Source: Sporosarcina sp. ANT_H38
GTDB taxonomy: Bacteria > Bacillota > Bacilli > Bacillales_A > Planococcaceae
Length of the DNA: 64,000 nt
Reading direction: 5' to 3'
NCBI RefSeq assembly: GCF_008369195.1
Contig: NZ_VOBC01000006.1
Span: 62,001 to 126,000, forward strand
Position 1 is the first letter of the stretch; each line of letters begins with the position of its first letter. Under the pieces are notes generated by a model. That model searched no databases. It was given only the letters and a program-made list of their open reading frames with translations, and was not told where the DNA came from. This document shows positions 37,213 to 47,284 of the stretch, in pieces. Made by a program: the position numbers and the translations under genes.

Positions 37213-37320
37213 TCTTATCTAGAGAGGTATAGGGACTGGCCCGATGACACCTCAGCAACCGCCATTTTGTGGCATGGTGCTAATTCCAGCAAGTCGATAA
37301 TCCGACTTGGAAGATGAGGA
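37213..37320 (+). ncRNA. SAM-I (S-box) riboswitch
   Basis: The aptamer signature is clear: CTTATCTAGAGAGGT, GGGACTGGCCC, AGCAACC, GGTGCTAATTCCAGCA and closing AGATGAG pairing with CTTATCT. It senses S-adenosylmethionine and turns off the yitJ-metE genes when it is plentiful. Confidence 0.97.
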
Positions 37321-37338
37321 GAAGACTTATTCAGATTC

Positions 37339-37382
37339 AGAGTCTACTTCCTTTATGTAAAACAGGAAGAGGCTCTTTTTGT
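37339..37382 (+). terminator. Riboswitch expression-platform terminator
   Basis: AGAGTCTACTTCCT pairs with AGGAAGAGGCTCT (one bulge) before a T run. An alternative pairing with the riboswitch 3' side would release it. Confidence 0.85.
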
Positions 37383-37453
37383 TTTACTGAAAATTTCCGA
37401 TTGGTAGCAAATTTTAAATAACAAGGAAAATGGTTTATCGAAAGGGGCAAGTG

Positions 37454-39331
37454 ATGTCAGTGAATTTATTAGAGACTATGAAAGAACGCATTTTGATTGG
37501 TGATGGGGCGATGGGAACTCTTCTTTATTCACACGGGGTGGATCTTTGTTTTGAGGAGATGAATTTGACACATCCTGATCAAGTACTTCACATTCATCAG
37601 GCCTATATAGAGGCAGGCGCGGATATCATACAAACAAATACGTATGGTGCAAATTATATCAAGTTAGCACGTTATGGTTTGGAGGACAGTGTAAAAAAGA
37701 TAAACAAAGCAGCAGTCCAACTTGCAAAAAAAGCTGCGGGTAAGAATACGTTCATTCTTGGGACAATTGGGGGTATTCATGGTTCTCGAACATCCATTGG
37801 AACAAAGGAAGAAATCAAGCGTAGCTTTAGAGAACAATTGTATTGCCTACTTCTTGAGGGGGTAGATGGTCTACTTTTAGAAACCTATTATGATTTTGAT
37901 GAATTAACAACTGTACTAAAAATTGCGCGGGAGGAGACAGATATCCCGATTATTACGAACGTTTCGATGCATGAGGCGGGGGTACTTCAAAATGGTTTGG
38001 AGCTTGCGGATGCTTTGCAGCAGTTAGAGGAATTGGGTGCGGATATCGTAGGTGTCAACTGCCGCTTAGGTCCCCATCATATGCTGGAGTCTTTAGAAAC
38101 GGTTCCATTGATGAAGCGAGCATTACTGTCGGTGTATCCGAATGCTAGTTATCCGGGATATAAGGATGGGAAATTATTTTACGAAAATGAGCCTGAATAT
38201 TTCGAAAGGTTCGCTATGAACTTTCGAAGGGAAGGGGCTAGTTTAATAGGTGGATGTTGTGGAACTACACCAGAACATATTCGTGCACTTGTGAAAGGAC
38301 TTACAAATCGTGAGCCGATTCAAGAGAAATTTGTTGAAAAGAAGGAAGCGGAAGTTGAGATTATAGAGTCTACGCCAACGGAATCGAAACTGCCAACATT
38401 GCTTGAGACGGTGAAAAAAAGACATTCGATAATTGTTGAACTTGATGCGCCCAAACATTTAAATACGAGTCAGTTTTTTGAGGGGGCACAGGCGTTAAAG
38501 GATGCAGGTGTGGATGCTATTACATTGGCGGATAATTCACTGGCGACCCCAAGAATTTGTAATGCATCAATGGCATCACTTGTTAAACAAAATATTGGTG
38601 CAACGCCACTTGTCCACATTACATGTCGGGATCGCAATCTAATTGGATTGCAGTCACATCTCATGGGATTACACACATTGGGTATCACTGAGTTGTTGGC
38701 AATTACGGGAGATCCTACGAAAATCGGGGAATTTCCAGGAGCAACGTCTGTATTCGATATGACATCTTTTGAATTGATCCAACTGATCAAGCAATTCAAT
38801 GAAGGCATTTCAAAGTCTGGTAAGTCATTGCAACAGAAAACGTCCTTTACGGTGGCGGCAGCCTTTAATCCGAACGTGCGGCACTTAGATCGTGCCGTGG
38901 AGAGATTAGAGAAAAAGATAGAAGCGGGAGCCGACTATTTTATTACCCAGCCAATCTATAGTACGGAAAAGATTATTGAAGTATATGAGGCGACAAAACA
39001 TATTGAGGCGCCAATTTACATTGGAATTATGCCGCTGACCTCGTCGCAAAACGCTGAATTTCTACACAATGAGGTGCCGGGCATTAAGTTGACGGACCAA
39101 GTACGCGCAAGAATGGCTTTGTCTGATGGCAATCGTGAGCAGTCTACGAGAGAAGGTTTAGAGGTTTCCAAGGAATTGATTGACGTGGCGCTTGAGCATT
39201 TTCATGGCATCTATTTAATAACTCCCTTTATGCGCTATGACATGACTGTACATTTAACGGAGTATATACACAGTAAAGTGGACGCGATTGTAGCAGGGGA
39301 GGTGGTTCGGACCGAGAGCATTGTGTATTAA
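37454..39331 (+). CDS. yitJ: Homocysteine S-methyltransferase / methylene-THF reductase fusion
   Basis: A 625-residue two-domain enzyme. The N-terminal domain has homocysteine methyltransferase motifs ([15 protein letters not shown]-like VGVNCRLGP, and the zinc cysteines [11 protein letters not shown]); the C-terminal half is a methylenetetrahydrofolate reductase ([26 protein letters not shown]). It remakes methyl-folate and methionine. ATG 37454 has AAAGGGG 7 bases upstream; an earlier ATG at 37430 has no site. It is controlled by the SAM-I riboswitch before it and followed by metE. Confidence 0.93.
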   Translation: MSVNLLETMKERILIGDGAMGTLLYSHGVDLCFEEMNLTHPDQVLHIHQAYIEAGADIIQTNTYGANYIKLARYGLEDSVKKINKAAVQLAKKAAGKNTFILGTIGGIHGSRTSIGTKEEIKRSFREQLYCLLLEGVDGLLLETYYDFDELTTVLKIAREETDIPIITNVSMHEAGVLQNGLELADALQQLEELGADIVGVNCRLGPHHMLESLETVPLMKRALLSVYPNASYPGYKDGKLFYENEPEYFERFAMNFRREGASLIGGCCGTTPEHIRALVKGLTNREPIQEKFVEKKEAEVEIIESTPTESKLPTLLETVKKRHSIIVELDAPKHLNTSQFFEGAQALKDAGVDAITLADNSLATPRICNASMASLVKQNIGATPLVHITCRDRNLIGLQSHLMGLHTLGITELLAITGDPTKIGEFPGATSVFDMTSFELIQLIKQFNEGISKSGKSLQQKTSFTVAAAFNPNVRHLDRAVERLEKKIEAGADYFITQPIYSTEKIIEVYEATKHIEAPIYIGIMPLTSSQNAEFLHNEVPGIKLTDQVRARMALSDGNREQSTREGLEVSKELIDVALEHFHGIYLITPFMRYDMTVHLTEYIHSKVDAIVAGEVVRTESIVY

Positions 39332-39373
39332 ATTGGATGATAAAAAAATATAAAATAAAGGGGCTAACATACG

Positions 39374-41668
39374 ATGGTAAAAGTGCAAAGTTCAATTAGT
39401 GGATATCCAAGAATTGGTGGGAAGCGCGAATGGAAAAGGGCGTTGGAAAGTTTCTGGAATGGATTAACTTCAGAAGAACAGTTACTGAAAACAACGGAAA
39501 CGCTTCGTTTAGAAAGTCTGCAGAAGCAAAAAGAATTCGGTATTGATCTTATTCCGGTTGGCGATTTTTCATTATATGACCATGTACTGGACACATCCAT
39601 TATGTTTGGTGTCGTACCAAAACGCTTCGAGTATGCGGGCGGAAAAGTACCTTTGGAAACGTATTTTGCCATTGCTCGTGGAACTAAAGATGCGGTGGCT
39701 TCAGAAATGACGAAATGGTTTAATACAAATTATCATTATATTGTTCCGGAACTTGAAGGTGTAACACCGAAACTAGTAGAGAACCGTCCACTTGCTTTTT
39801 ATAAAGAAGCAAAAGAAAAGTTGGGTATTGACGGAAAGCCTGTTATATTGGGTCCAGTTACATATATTAAACTGGCAAAATCTTTCGGTGAAGAGAATTT
39901 CTCTACTTTATTGCAACAGTTTACACCGTTGTATATTGAAGTATTGAAAGAGCTTGTAGAGGCAGGCGCTGAGTGGGTTCAGATTGATGAGCCGATTCTT
40001 ACAAGTAAGTTGTCGGGAGAGGATTTCCAACATATGCAGCAGGCGTACGTAGCAATTCATGAAGCTGTGCCACAATTAAAGATTATCCTACAGACGTATT
40101 TTGAAAAAGTTGCTAATTATGAAGCGGTTGTTGCGTTGCCAGTACACGGATTCGGTCTGGACTTTGTTCATGGTGATTCGCTTGAATTGCTACAGCAATA
40201 CGGATTTCCTCAAGACAAAGTACTTGCAGCTGGTGTCATTGACGGCCGAAATGTGTGGCGAGCGGATCTAGATAAAAAAGTAACGCTATTAGAAGAAATA
40301 CAGTCACATGTTGATAAAAGTCGCTTGATTGTTCAACCTTCCTCTTCACTTCTTCATGTTCCTGTCAGTACGGAAACGGAAGAGAAATTGGATCCAATCA
40401 TTAAAGGTGGGCTGTCTTTCGCTGATCAGAAGCTTGCTGAAATTGTACTTCTTAGTAGAGGGATTCATGATGGGACTGAAACGATTGCAACTGGACTTGA
40501 GGAGAGCAGAAATGCACTTGCCCGTCTAAATAACTCTAAGTATCGACAAAATGTTGAAGTGAAGGAATCGATTGAAAATCTAACTGAGCAAGATGTAAAT
40601 CGTTCATTGCCATTTGCAGAACGAATTATCGAGCAGCAAAAACGTTTTAATTTACCTCTTCTGCCGACAACGACAATCGGGAGTTTACCGCAGACGCCAG
40701 AAGTAAGACAGACAAGATCTAAATGGCGAAAAGGGGAAATTACAACTCAGGCCTACGAGCAATTTATCAAAGATCAGATTGACAAATGGATTGAGATTCA
40801 AGAAGACATCGGCATTGATGTTTTAGTTCATGGTGAATTTGAACGAACAGATATGGTTGAATACTTCGGTGAAAAGTTCGAAGGATTTGCTGTTTCACAG
40901 TTTGGCTGGGTTCAGTCATATGGTTCGCGTTGTGTCAAACCACCACTCATTTTAGGAGATGTTGCGTTTAGTGATCCAATTACTGTGAAAGAGAGTGTCT
41001 ATGCACAAACGTTAACGACGAAACCTGTAAAAGGCATGCTGACAGGCCCTGTAACGATTTTGAATTGGTCCTTTGTACGAGATGACATTCCACGTTTCGA
41101 CGTATTGAACCAAATTGCATTTGCACTCCGTAAAGAAATTGAAGAGCTTGAAAAGAACGGTATTCGTATGATTCAAGTAGATGAGCCTGCGCTTCGAGAA
41201 GGTTTACCGTTGGATCAAGAAAAACGTGAAGGCTATTTAGATGCTGCTGTCTATGCATTCAAACTGGCAACTTCATCTGTTGAAAACGATACGCAAATTC
41301 ACACACATATGTGCTACTCAGATTTCAGTGGTATTATCAAATCCATTAGCGCGTTGGATGCAGATGTTATTTCAATTGAAACATCAAGAAGCCATGGCGA
41401 AATTATCGCTGCATTCGAGAATAATACGTATGATAAAGAAATTGGTCTAGGCGTTTATGACATCCACAGCCCACGTGTTCCAAGTAAGGAAGAAATGAAA
41501 CAAAATATTAATCGTGCACTCAAAACCATTAATCCGAAACAATTTTGGATTAATCCGGATTGCGGCTTGAAAACAAGAAAAGAAGAAGAGACGATTGACG
41601 CTTTGAAGATAATGGTGGAGGCGGCTATAGAGGTTAGAGAAAGTCAATTAGCTACACTTAAGAATTAA
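39374..41668 (+). CDS. metE: Cobalamin-independent methionine synthase
   Basis: A 764-residue enzyme that moves a methyl group from methyl-tetrahydrofolate triglutamate to homocysteine. Both halves are present: folate-binding N-terminus ([16 protein letters not shown]) and the zinc catalytic C-terminus with HTHMCYSDF and NPDCGLKTR supplying the zinc ligands, plus [10 protein letters not shown]. Length is normal. Lies 42 bases after yitJ and likely shares its riboswitch control. AAGGGG precedes the ATG. A strong terminator follows. Confidence 0.95.
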   Translation: MVKVQSSISGYPRIGGKREWKRALESFWNGLTSEEQLLKTTETLRLESLQKQKEFGIDLIPVGDFSLYDHVLDTSIMFGVVPKRFEYAGGKVPLETYFAIARGTKDAVASEMTKWFNTNYHYIVPELEGVTPKLVENRPLAFYKEAKEKLGIDGKPVILGPVTYIKLAKSFGEENFSTLLQQFTPLYIEVLKELVEAGAEWVQIDEPILTSKLSGEDFQHMQQAYVAIHEAVPQLKIILQTYFEKVANYEAVVALPVHGFGLDFVHGDSLELLQQYGFPQDKVLAAGVIDGRNVWRADLDKKVTLLEEIQSHVDKSRLIVQPSSSLLHVPVSTETEEKLDPIIKGGLSFADQKLAEIVLLSRGIHDGTETIATGLEESRNALARLNNSKYRQNVEVKESIENLTEQDVNRSLPFAERIIEQQKRFNLPLLPTTTIGSLPQTPEVRQTRSKWRKGEITTQAYEQFIKDQIDKWIEIQEDIGIDVLVHGEFERTDMVEYFGEKFEGFAVSQFGWVQSYGSRCVKPPLILGDVAFSDPITVKESVYAQTLTTKPVKGMLTGPVTILNWSFVRDDIPRFDVLNQIAFALRKEIEELEKNGIRMIQVDEPALREGLPLDQEKREGYLDAAVYAFKLATSSVENDTQIHTHMCYSDFSGIIKSISALDADVISIETSRSHGEIIAAFENNTYDKEIGLGVYDIHSPRVPSKEEMKQNINRALKTINPKQFWINPDCGLKTRKEEETIDALKIMVEAAIEVRESQLATLKN

Positions 41669-41696
41669 TTAATATAAGTAAGCCTTCGATATAAGA

Positions 41697-41740
41697 AAGG
41701 CATCTCCCCATTTATCAAAGATGGTGGAGATGCTTTTTTA
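41697..41740 (+). terminator. Intrinsic terminator after metE
   Basis: GGCATCTCC-CCAT and ATGG-TGGAGATGC arms precede TTTTTT. Confidence 0.85.
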
Positions 41741-41837
41741 TTGTGTGGGAGATTATCGAGCCGTGGATAAGTTGCGAAGGGGAATACTTCAGGCCCAGAC
41801 TTCGGATGAAAGACGTTCGGTTGCTGTGAGTTATAGA

Positions 41838-42000
41838 TATAATCGGTCGAACGAAATTTATGATCGGTTGTCGAGGAGATATGATTGGCCTAGCGAAATT
41901 AATGATCGGTTGTCGAGGAGATATAATCGGTCGAGCGGAATTAATGATTGGTTGTCGAGGAGATATGATCGGTCGTGTGTAGTGTATGATTCGTCCCAAT
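41838..42000. repeat. 42-bp tandem repeat array
   Basis: About four copies of a 42-bp unit containing GATCGGTTGTCGAGGAGATA. Both strands have a long open frame (for example DRLSRRYNRSSEIN on the plus strand), but neither has a ribosome site, so I treat it as a repeat and not a gene. Confidence 0.8.
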
Positions 42001-42044
42001 AGTATCCTTTAGTATACTATGCCACTCTCGAGTGCGTACTTCCT
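41997..42044. promoter_or_regulatory. HxlR-type operator, copy A (before flavin reductase)
   Basis: TAGTAT-8 bases-ATACTA followed by CACT-CTCG-AGTG and GCGTACTTCC. Almost the same sequence is at 43116-43163. TATAAT follows near 42061. Confidence 0.65.
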
Positions 42045-42117
42045 AATATGATTTATATATGTATAATTAGTGTAGAAAGCAAAATTAAAATTACATACAA
42101 TAGAGGAGTTTTATAAC

Positions 42118-42684
42118 ATGGCAATTAAAGTTAAGGCAATTATCGGTAGTACAAGTTCAACTTCATTCAACCTGAAGTTAGTTGAGCATATGAGAAGTCG
42201 TTATGCAGATCAATTAGACATCACACCTGTCTTTATCAATGACCTTGAAATGTTTTCAGTTGATATAGAAAGTAACCCACCCGCGAGCGTAGTGGATTTT
42301 AAAAATACAGTTAAAGATTCAGATGCTGTATTATTTGCAGTTCCTGAATATAACTTCTCTATTCCAGGCGCATTAAAAAATGCAATTGACTGGTTATCAC
42401 GTGGTGGCGATTTCACACTTCAAAACAAACCTGGCTTCATTGTAGGGTCGTCTATGGGAGCATTCGGAAGTATCCGTGCGCAACTACATTTAAGAGAAAT
42501 CCTATCAAACCCGGCACTAGCACCTGCCTTACTACCAGGTAACGAAGTATATATCGGTTCTGTTCACGAAAAAATGAACGAAGCTGGCGAACTTACTGAT
42601 AAAGCCACAATCGATTTCCTGGATTCAGTAGTTTATAACTTTATTGAGTTCTATAATAAAACAAATGTTGCAGTTAAGGCTTAA
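42118..42684 (+). CDS. NADPH-dependent FMN reductase-type oxidoreductase
   Basis: A 188-residue flavodoxin-like reductase. IGSTSSTSFN near the N-terminus binds FMN phosphate, and PEYNFSIPGALKNAIDWL is the family signature. Such enzymes reduce FMN, azo dyes or quinones and are often thiol- or electrophile-stress genes. GAGG lies upstream. It is separated from the HxlR gene by a terminator and faces it, and has an operator copy in front, so HxlR may control it. Confidence 0.85.
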   Translation: MAIKVKAIIGSTSSTSFNLKLVEHMRSRYADQLDITPVFINDLEMFSVDIESNPPASVVDFKNTVKDSDAVLFAVPEYNFSIPGALKNAIDWLSRGGDFTLQNKPGFIVGSSMGAFGSIRAQLHLREILSNPALAPALLPGNEVYIGSVHEKMNEAGELTDKATIDFLDSVVYNFIEFYNKTNVAVKA

Positions 42685-42702
42685 GAAATCTATGGATAAA
42701 TC

Positions 42703-42736
42703 AAAACAGACATTCTCTTGGAGAGTGTCTGTTTTT
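42703..42736. terminator. Bidirectional intrinsic terminator
   Basis: AAAACAGACATTCTC pairs with GAGAGTGTCTGTTTTT. Confidence 0.9.
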
Positions 42737-42746
42737 GATTTAACCA

Positions 42747-43106
42747 TTAGAATGCGTCGCTGGTATTCTGGTTATTTCTTTTCATTTGAATATGTGTGGC
42801 GTGATCGGTGCCCCATTCGTGCATAACTGCTAAGACAGGCTGTAAGCTTTTTCCGTATTCCGAAATAGAATACTCAACTTTCGGGGGAACCTGTGGATAG
42901 ATGACTCTGTTAATAATATCTTCATCTTCTAATTCCCTTAATTGTTTGGTTAACATTTTTTGAGTAATGTCGGGCATCAATCTTTTTAATTCACTAAATC
43001 TTTGTGTACCTTCAGTAAATAAGTGCAGTAAAATAATCGGTTTCCATTTACCAACTAAGATACCTAAAGCTTCGTCAACTTTACATAGTTCAGGTATTAT
43101 CCCCAT
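42747..43106 (-). CDS. HxlR family transcriptional regulator
   Basis: A 119-residue winged-helix regulator (GKWKPIILLHLF, RFSELKRLMPDITQKMLTKQL, YSISEYGKSLQPVL). YodB/HypR-like members sense quinones or electrophiles through a conserved N-terminal cysteine; here C9 (PELCKVDEAL) fits that position. I start at ATG 43106 because GGAGG is 5 bases upstream; the TTG at 43118 overlaps it. Its own operator copy begins just before the ribosome site, so autoregulation is likely, and it may control the flavin reductase and pirin genes. Confidence 0.85.
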   Translation of the reverse strand: MGIIPELCKVDEALGILVGKWKPIILLHLFTEGTQRFSELKRLMPDITQKMLTKQLRELEDEDIINRVIYPQVPPKVEYSISEYGKSLQPVLAVMHEWGTDHATHIQMKRNNQNTSDAF

Positions 43107-43115
43107 AGTAACCTC

Positions 43116-43163
43116 CAATAGTATCCTTTTGTATACTATAGCACTTTAAAGTGTGTACTTCAC
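43116..43163. promoter_or_regulatory. HxlR-type operator, copy B (before hxlR)
   Basis: TAGTAT-8 bases-ATACTA, then CACTTTAAAGTG (a perfect palindrome) and GTGTACTTC. It matches copy A at about 40 of 48 positions by eye and overlaps the hxlR leader. Confidence 0.7.
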
Positions 43164-43266
43164 ATTTATAATGATTTAATCCATAATAACATATATAGGG
43201 AACTATTACTATGCGTAAAAAATATAGCACTATGTATTAAAATGAAGCATCCTATTGAATCCGCTA

Positions 43267-43303
43267 CGCCTTATAGTGTCCAGTAAATGGACACTATAAG
43301 GCG
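43267..43303. other. Perfect 16-bp stem-loop upstream of pirin
   Basis: CGCCTTATAGTGTCCA is followed by GTAAA and its exact complement. There is no T run, so it is not an ordinary terminator. It may be the end of a small mobile element. Confidence 0.6.
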
Positions 43304-43375
43304 CCTTCGCTCAGTTTATATAGGTATACATTTGTTCAACATAGGTATTTTAAAATACAAAAGGAGGATTTTATC

Positions 43376-44218
43376 ATGAATAATAAACAAATCTTATCAA
43401 GAGGAATCAGAAGTGTGAGGAACGTAGTTTATCAGGAACACTCGCCAACTCATAAAGTAGGATTGGTCATTGAACCGGGAAACTGGGAAGACTCTGATCC
43501 ATTTCTATTGATGGCTGAAGACTTTTTCGTGCGTGGAACATTTGGCATGCATCCGCATCGTGGTATTGAAACCGTTACGTACGTGATTGACGGGAAGCTA
43601 GAGCATATGGACAATAAGACCGGTGGTGGAGAATTATTACCAGGGGATGTCCAATGGATGACAGCAGGAAAAGGACTCATTCATACTGAGGATCCTGCCG
43701 TTGGGGAAACGGTTCAATCCCTACAATTATGGGTCAATCTTCCAAGTGATAAAAAGATGACAGAACCACGTTATCAGAACATGCGTGCACAAGATATGCC
43801 AGTCATTCATGAAGAGGGGGCAACAATTCGTGTCTTTTCCGGATCATCGAATGGTGTTACGGCTGACACGAAAAATCATGTGCCTATTACGATGGTCGAG
43901 TTGATAGTTGAAGCGGGTAGCACTGTCACACAAGACCTCCCCGGCAGTTACAATGGATTTCTCTATATAATAGAAGGAACTGGGACATTCGGCAGTAAAA
44001 GCACGAAGGGGAAGAAGGGGCAGGTGCTCTGGTTGGAACGTGCAACAAATGTCGAACAGACTGAAGTGAAGATTCACGCAGAAGAGAAAATGCATATCAT
44101 GTTATATGCAGGTCAGCCTGTTAGAGAAAAGGTAGTAGCACGTGGCCCGTTTGTGATGAATTCAGAAGAAGAGATTGTGCAGGCCTATAAAGATTACAGA
44201 GAAGGCAGATTCGAGTGA
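43376..44218 (+). CDS. Pirin family protein
   Basis: A 280-residue bicupin. The first cupin has the pirin metal motif (HPHRGIETVTYV) and a late GLIHTED; the second half is a degenerate cupin. Bacterial pirins include quercetin dioxygenases and metabolic regulators. AGGAGG precedes the ATG. It is located between hxlR and a flavin reductase gene, so a shared redox/electrophile response is plausible. Confidence 0.88.
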   Translation: MNNKQILSRGIRSVRNVVYQEHSPTHKVGLVIEPGNWEDSDPFLLMAEDFFVRGTFGMHPHRGIETVTYVIDGKLEHMDNKTGGGELLPGDVQWMTAGKGLIHTEDPAVGETVQSLQLWVNLPSDKKMTEPRYQNMRAQDMPVIHEEGATIRVFSGSSNGVTADTKNHVPITMVELIVEAGSTVTQDLPGSYNGFLYIIEGTGTFGSKSTKGKKGQVLWLERATNVEQTEVKIHAEEKMHIMLYAGQPVREKVVARGPFVMNSEEEIVQAYKDYREGRFE

Positions 44219-44315
44219 ATATGCAGGGGTCAATTTATCGCAGAATCACAAAGTATGAAATATTCTAATAGATTTGATATGCTTTTAATGAAATAAAAGA
44301 ATGGGAGTTGCTGTT

Positions 44316-44813
44316 ATGGGAAGTAAGATAGAACAAGTAGCGCGTTTTAAAGAAGCAATGGGGAATTATCCGACGGGAGTTACTGTCGTTACAGCATTTG
44401 ATGCGGATAAAAAACCGATGGGGCTAACGGTCAATTCATTTGCATCCGTATCATTAGAACCTTTACTCATTTTATGGTCCATTGATAAAAGAGTATCTAC
44501 CTATAGTGACTTTCTAGACGCTGAAAAGTTTTCAGTAAATATCTTAGCAGCAGATCAAAGCGAGTTATGTACGTTATTCTCTAGCAGGGTTGCTGATCGA
44601 TTTAGCCAATGCGATTGGAAAGAGTCGGATTTAAATCTACCAGTACTGTCAAATTCGCTTGCAGTTTTACAATGCAAAACGTTTCAACAAATTGAAGCTG
44701 GGGATCATACGATATTCATAGGTGAAGTGTTAGATATTCAGAATGAAAATAAAGAACCGCTTCTGTATCACCGAAGAAACATAGGTGCAATTCCGGAGGC
44801 GTTTTATAGCTAA
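44316..44813 (+). CDS. Flavin reductase family protein (DIM6/NtaB type)
   Basis: A 165-residue flavin reductase-like domain protein (AMGNYPTGVTVVTA, GLTVNSFASVSLEP, ILWSIDKR), binding FMN and delivering reduced flavin to a partner oxygenase. I use ATG 44316 with GGGAG upstream; the ATG at 44301 overlaps that site. It follows pirin by 97 bases and ends before a strong terminator. Confidence 0.88.
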   Translation: MGSKIEQVARFKEAMGNYPTGVTVVTAFDADKKPMGLTVNSFASVSLEPLLILWSIDKRVSTYSDFLDAEKFSVNILAADQSELCTLFSSRVADRFSQCDWKESDLNLPVLSNSLAVLQCKTFQQIEAGDHTIFIGEVLDIQNENKEPLLYHRRNIGAIPEAFYS

Positions 44814-44841
44814 CAAAATCTGTATAATCTTCGGCGTAAAC

Positions 44842-44886
44842 AGGCGTGTCATCAGTTCATACTACTGATGACACGCCTTTTTTTTC
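44842..44886. terminator. Intrinsic terminator
   Basis: AGGCGTGTCATCAGT pairs with ACTGATGACACGCCT (loop TCATACT) before a long T run. Confidence 0.9.
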
Positions 44887-44935
44887 TTAGAAGATAAGAA
44901 AGGATAAGATTTTTCACTTGGAGTGGTGTCTAGAG

Positions 44936-46054
44936 TTACTTCCAAACGTCTTGCGCGATATTTACAACATGGCGAACTTTTTTCCATTGTTGTTCTTCAG
45001 ATAACTGATTACCTTCTTCTGTTGAAGCGAAGCCGCATTGTGGGCTTAAACATAGTTGGTCCAAAGAAACATACTTTGTGGCCTCTGCTACTCTTGCTTT
45101 AACTTGTTCAGGGGCCTCTAGTGCTCCGAATTTAGAGGTGATCAAGCCCAATACGACGAAAAGGTCAGGGCGATTGACATGGCGTAGCGGTTCAAAGCTG
45201 CCGGAGCGTTCGTCATCAAATTCAAGGAAAAGGCCATCAACATCCAATCCGCCAAAAATTGTGTCGGATACTTCCTCGTAGCCGCCACTAGAAAAATAGG
45301 TCGATTTGAAGTTGCCGCGGCAAATATGCATTGTTACGAGCAAGTCGGCCGGCCTTTTCGCGATGGATTCATTGATTGCCCGTGCGGATAGTTGTACAAG
45401 TTTGTCAGGATCTTGGCCTTTCGCTTTCAACGTATCTCTTCCTTCTTCCGACAAGAAGGAAGCCCATGACGTGTCATCGATTTGAAGATAACGGCACCCC
45501 TCATCATAAAGTGCTTGAATTACATCTTGATAGGCAGTAACCAAGTCATTAAATAACTCTTCGTCACTTGTATAGATGCCTTCTTCGAATGTTGCTCTGT
45601 GGATCAGCATATTCGGACTTGGAATCGTGAATTTTGCGACCGCATCGCCTGCTACGCTTTTCAGGAACTTGAAGTGTTCAATCATGTAATGGTTGCTGAA
45701 GCCAATTTTCCCTGTCACTTTAATGCCATGCGCTCTCGTGACAACACCGTTGAATTGGAGCCCTTTATCTGTGTCGAAAAACTCAACGCCGTCAAAGCCG
45801 GAAAGGAAATCGAAGTGCCACCATTTACGACGGAATTCTCCGTCTGTCACAGATTTTAGCCCGACTTCTATTTGTTTGTTGACGAGCTTTGTGATTTCCT
45901 CGTCTTCGATTGTGCGTAATTCTTCAGCAGTGATTTCACCGTTATCTCTTTGTAAACGGGCCAGCTTTAGGCGCTCTGGTCTTAAAAAGCTACCGACGTG
46001 ATCTGCTTTAAATGGTGCTTTCGTCAAAGTTTGTTCCACTACAGGTTTAGTCAA
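44936..46054 (-). CDS. MetE C-terminal-like methyltransferase (YxjG/YxjH type)
   Basis: A 372-residue protein equal to the C-terminal catalytic half of methionine synthase (5-methyltetrahydropteroyltriglutamate-homocysteine type). Zinc ligands: HICRGN and SPQCGFAS. It likely methylates homocysteine with an alternative methyl donor or uses another thiol; Bacillus relatives YxjG/YxjH are S-box controlled. It is the last gene of the metI-metC operon, 45 bases after metC, and thus under the minus-strand SAM riboswitch. Confidence 0.85.
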   Translation of the reverse strand: MTKPVVEQTLTKAPFKADHVGSFLRPERLKLARLQRDNGEITAEELRTIEDEEITKLVNKQIEVGLKSVTDGEFRRKWWHFDFLSGFDGVEFFDTDKGLQFNGVVTRAHGIKVTGKIGFSNHYMIEHFKFLKSVAGDAVAKFTIPSPNMLIHRATFEEGIYTSDEELFNDLVTAYQDVIQALYDEGCRYLQIDDTSWASFLSEEGRDTLKAKGQDPDKLVQLSARAINESIAKRPADLLVTMHICRGNFKSTYFSSGGYEEVSDTIFGGLDVDGLFLEFDDERSGSFEPLRHVNRPDLFVVLGLITSKFGALEAPEQVKARVAEATKYVSLDQLCLSPQCGFASTEEGNQLSEEQQWKKVRHVVNIAQDVWK

Positions 46055-46099
46055 ATTAAATTCCTTCTTTCAAATTTAATATTTTTTCTATAGAGGTGC

Positions 46100-47284
46100 T
46101 TAATTACGTATGGCAACTTTTTCATTTGCCTTTATCAAAGCTTGATCAAAATCGGCAATTAAGTCATCTACATGCTCGAGTCCGACAGAAAAGCGTAGCA
46201 GACCATCGGTAATACCGCGTTTCTCCCGTTCTTCTTTCGGCATGGCGGCATGAGACATCGTTGTAGGATAGGAAAGAATTGATTCAACTCCGCCGAGACT
46301 TACTGCAAAGACAGGGATCTGGACGTTTTCAACAAAAGCCTTGGCTGTTTCTCTATCCGGCAAACGGAAAGACAAAACAGCGCCGGGGCTTGTAGATTGT
46401 TTCGCGTGAATGGCGTGTCCTGGATGACTTGCTAACCCTGGGTAAAAAACTTCCTCCACTAACGAGTGATTATTCAAGTATGAAGCGATTTTCTTTGCCG
46501 ATTCCGATGACTGCGTTAAACGAGCACCTAACGTTTTAATTCCTTGAATCAACGCGTAAGAATCTTGTGCGCCTAGAATAGATCCGAAAGAATTCTGAAT
46601 GAATGCCAATTGATTGCCGAGTTCCTCATCCTTTGTCACTGCCAACCCGGCAATGATATCGCTATGTCCAGATAAAAACTTAGTAGCACTATGAACAACG
46701 ACATCAACGCCAAGATCCAGTGGACGCTGATAAAGTGGCGACATGAATGTGTTGTCGAGAAACGTCAGACAGTCATTCGCTTTTGCAAGTTCAACAATAG
46801 CTTCAATATCTGTAATGCCCAAACGTGGATTGGATGGTGTTTCAATATAGATGACTTTTGTATTTGGGCGGATTGCACGTGCGGTTTCTTCTATATTCGC
46901 TAAATCTACAAAGGTATGGTCGATACCGAATTTTGGTAACACTTTTGTTACAAAGCGGTATGTCCCGCCATAGACATCCTCGGTAACAACGATATGGTCA
47001 CCAGAAGAAAGGAGCATAAATGCAGATGAGATAGCAGCCATTCCGGAAGCAAATGCCAATCCGCGTGCACCGCCTTCCAGTGAGGCAATTGTATTTTCTA
47101 ACGCATCTCTCGTTGGATTGCCCGAGCGGCTATAATCATACGGTCCAAAATCATCGAAGCTTTCTTGATGAAACGTTGAGGATAAGTAAATAGGGACGTT
47201 AACTGCGCCTGTTTTTTGCTCATAATCCCCACGCGTGGAAGCATGGATAATGGTCGTTTCCAATCGCTCTTTATTCCAACTCAT
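46100..47284 (-). CDS. metC: Cystathionine beta-lyase
   Basis: A 394-residue PLP enzyme of the Cys/Met family. The lysine for PLP is in HSATKFLSGHSD, and GGARGLAFASGMAA is the cofactor-binding loop. It cleaves cystathionine to homocysteine. Overlaps metI by four bases on the minus strand, giving coupling. Assignment of beta-lyase against gamma-synthase is from order (metI first, as in Bacillus) and SGNPTRDALE. Confidence 0.9.
   Translation of the reverse strand: MSWNKERLETTIIHASTRGDYEQKTGAVNVPIYLSSTFHQESFDDFGPYDYSRSGNPTRDALENTIASLEGGARGLAFASGMAAISSAFMLLSSGDHIVVTEDVYGGTYRFVTKVLPKFGIDHTFVDLANIEETARAIRPNTKVIYIETPSNPRLGITDIEAIVELAKANDCLTFLDNTFMSPLYQRPLDLGVDVVVHSATKFLSGHSDIIAGLAVTKDEELGNQLAFIQNSFGSILGAQDSYALIQGIKTLGARLTQSSESAKKIASYLNNHSLVEEVFYPGLASHPGHAIHAKQSTSPGAVLSFRLPDRETAKAFVENVQIPVFAVSLGGVESILSYPTTMSHAAMPKEEREKRGITDGLLRFSVGLEHVDDLIADFDQALIKANEKVAIRN

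Noticed and set aside
41715..42002. Open frames on both strands over the 42-bp repeats
   Set aside because: They arise from the repeat composition; no ribosome site, and the plus frame starts within the metE terminator.
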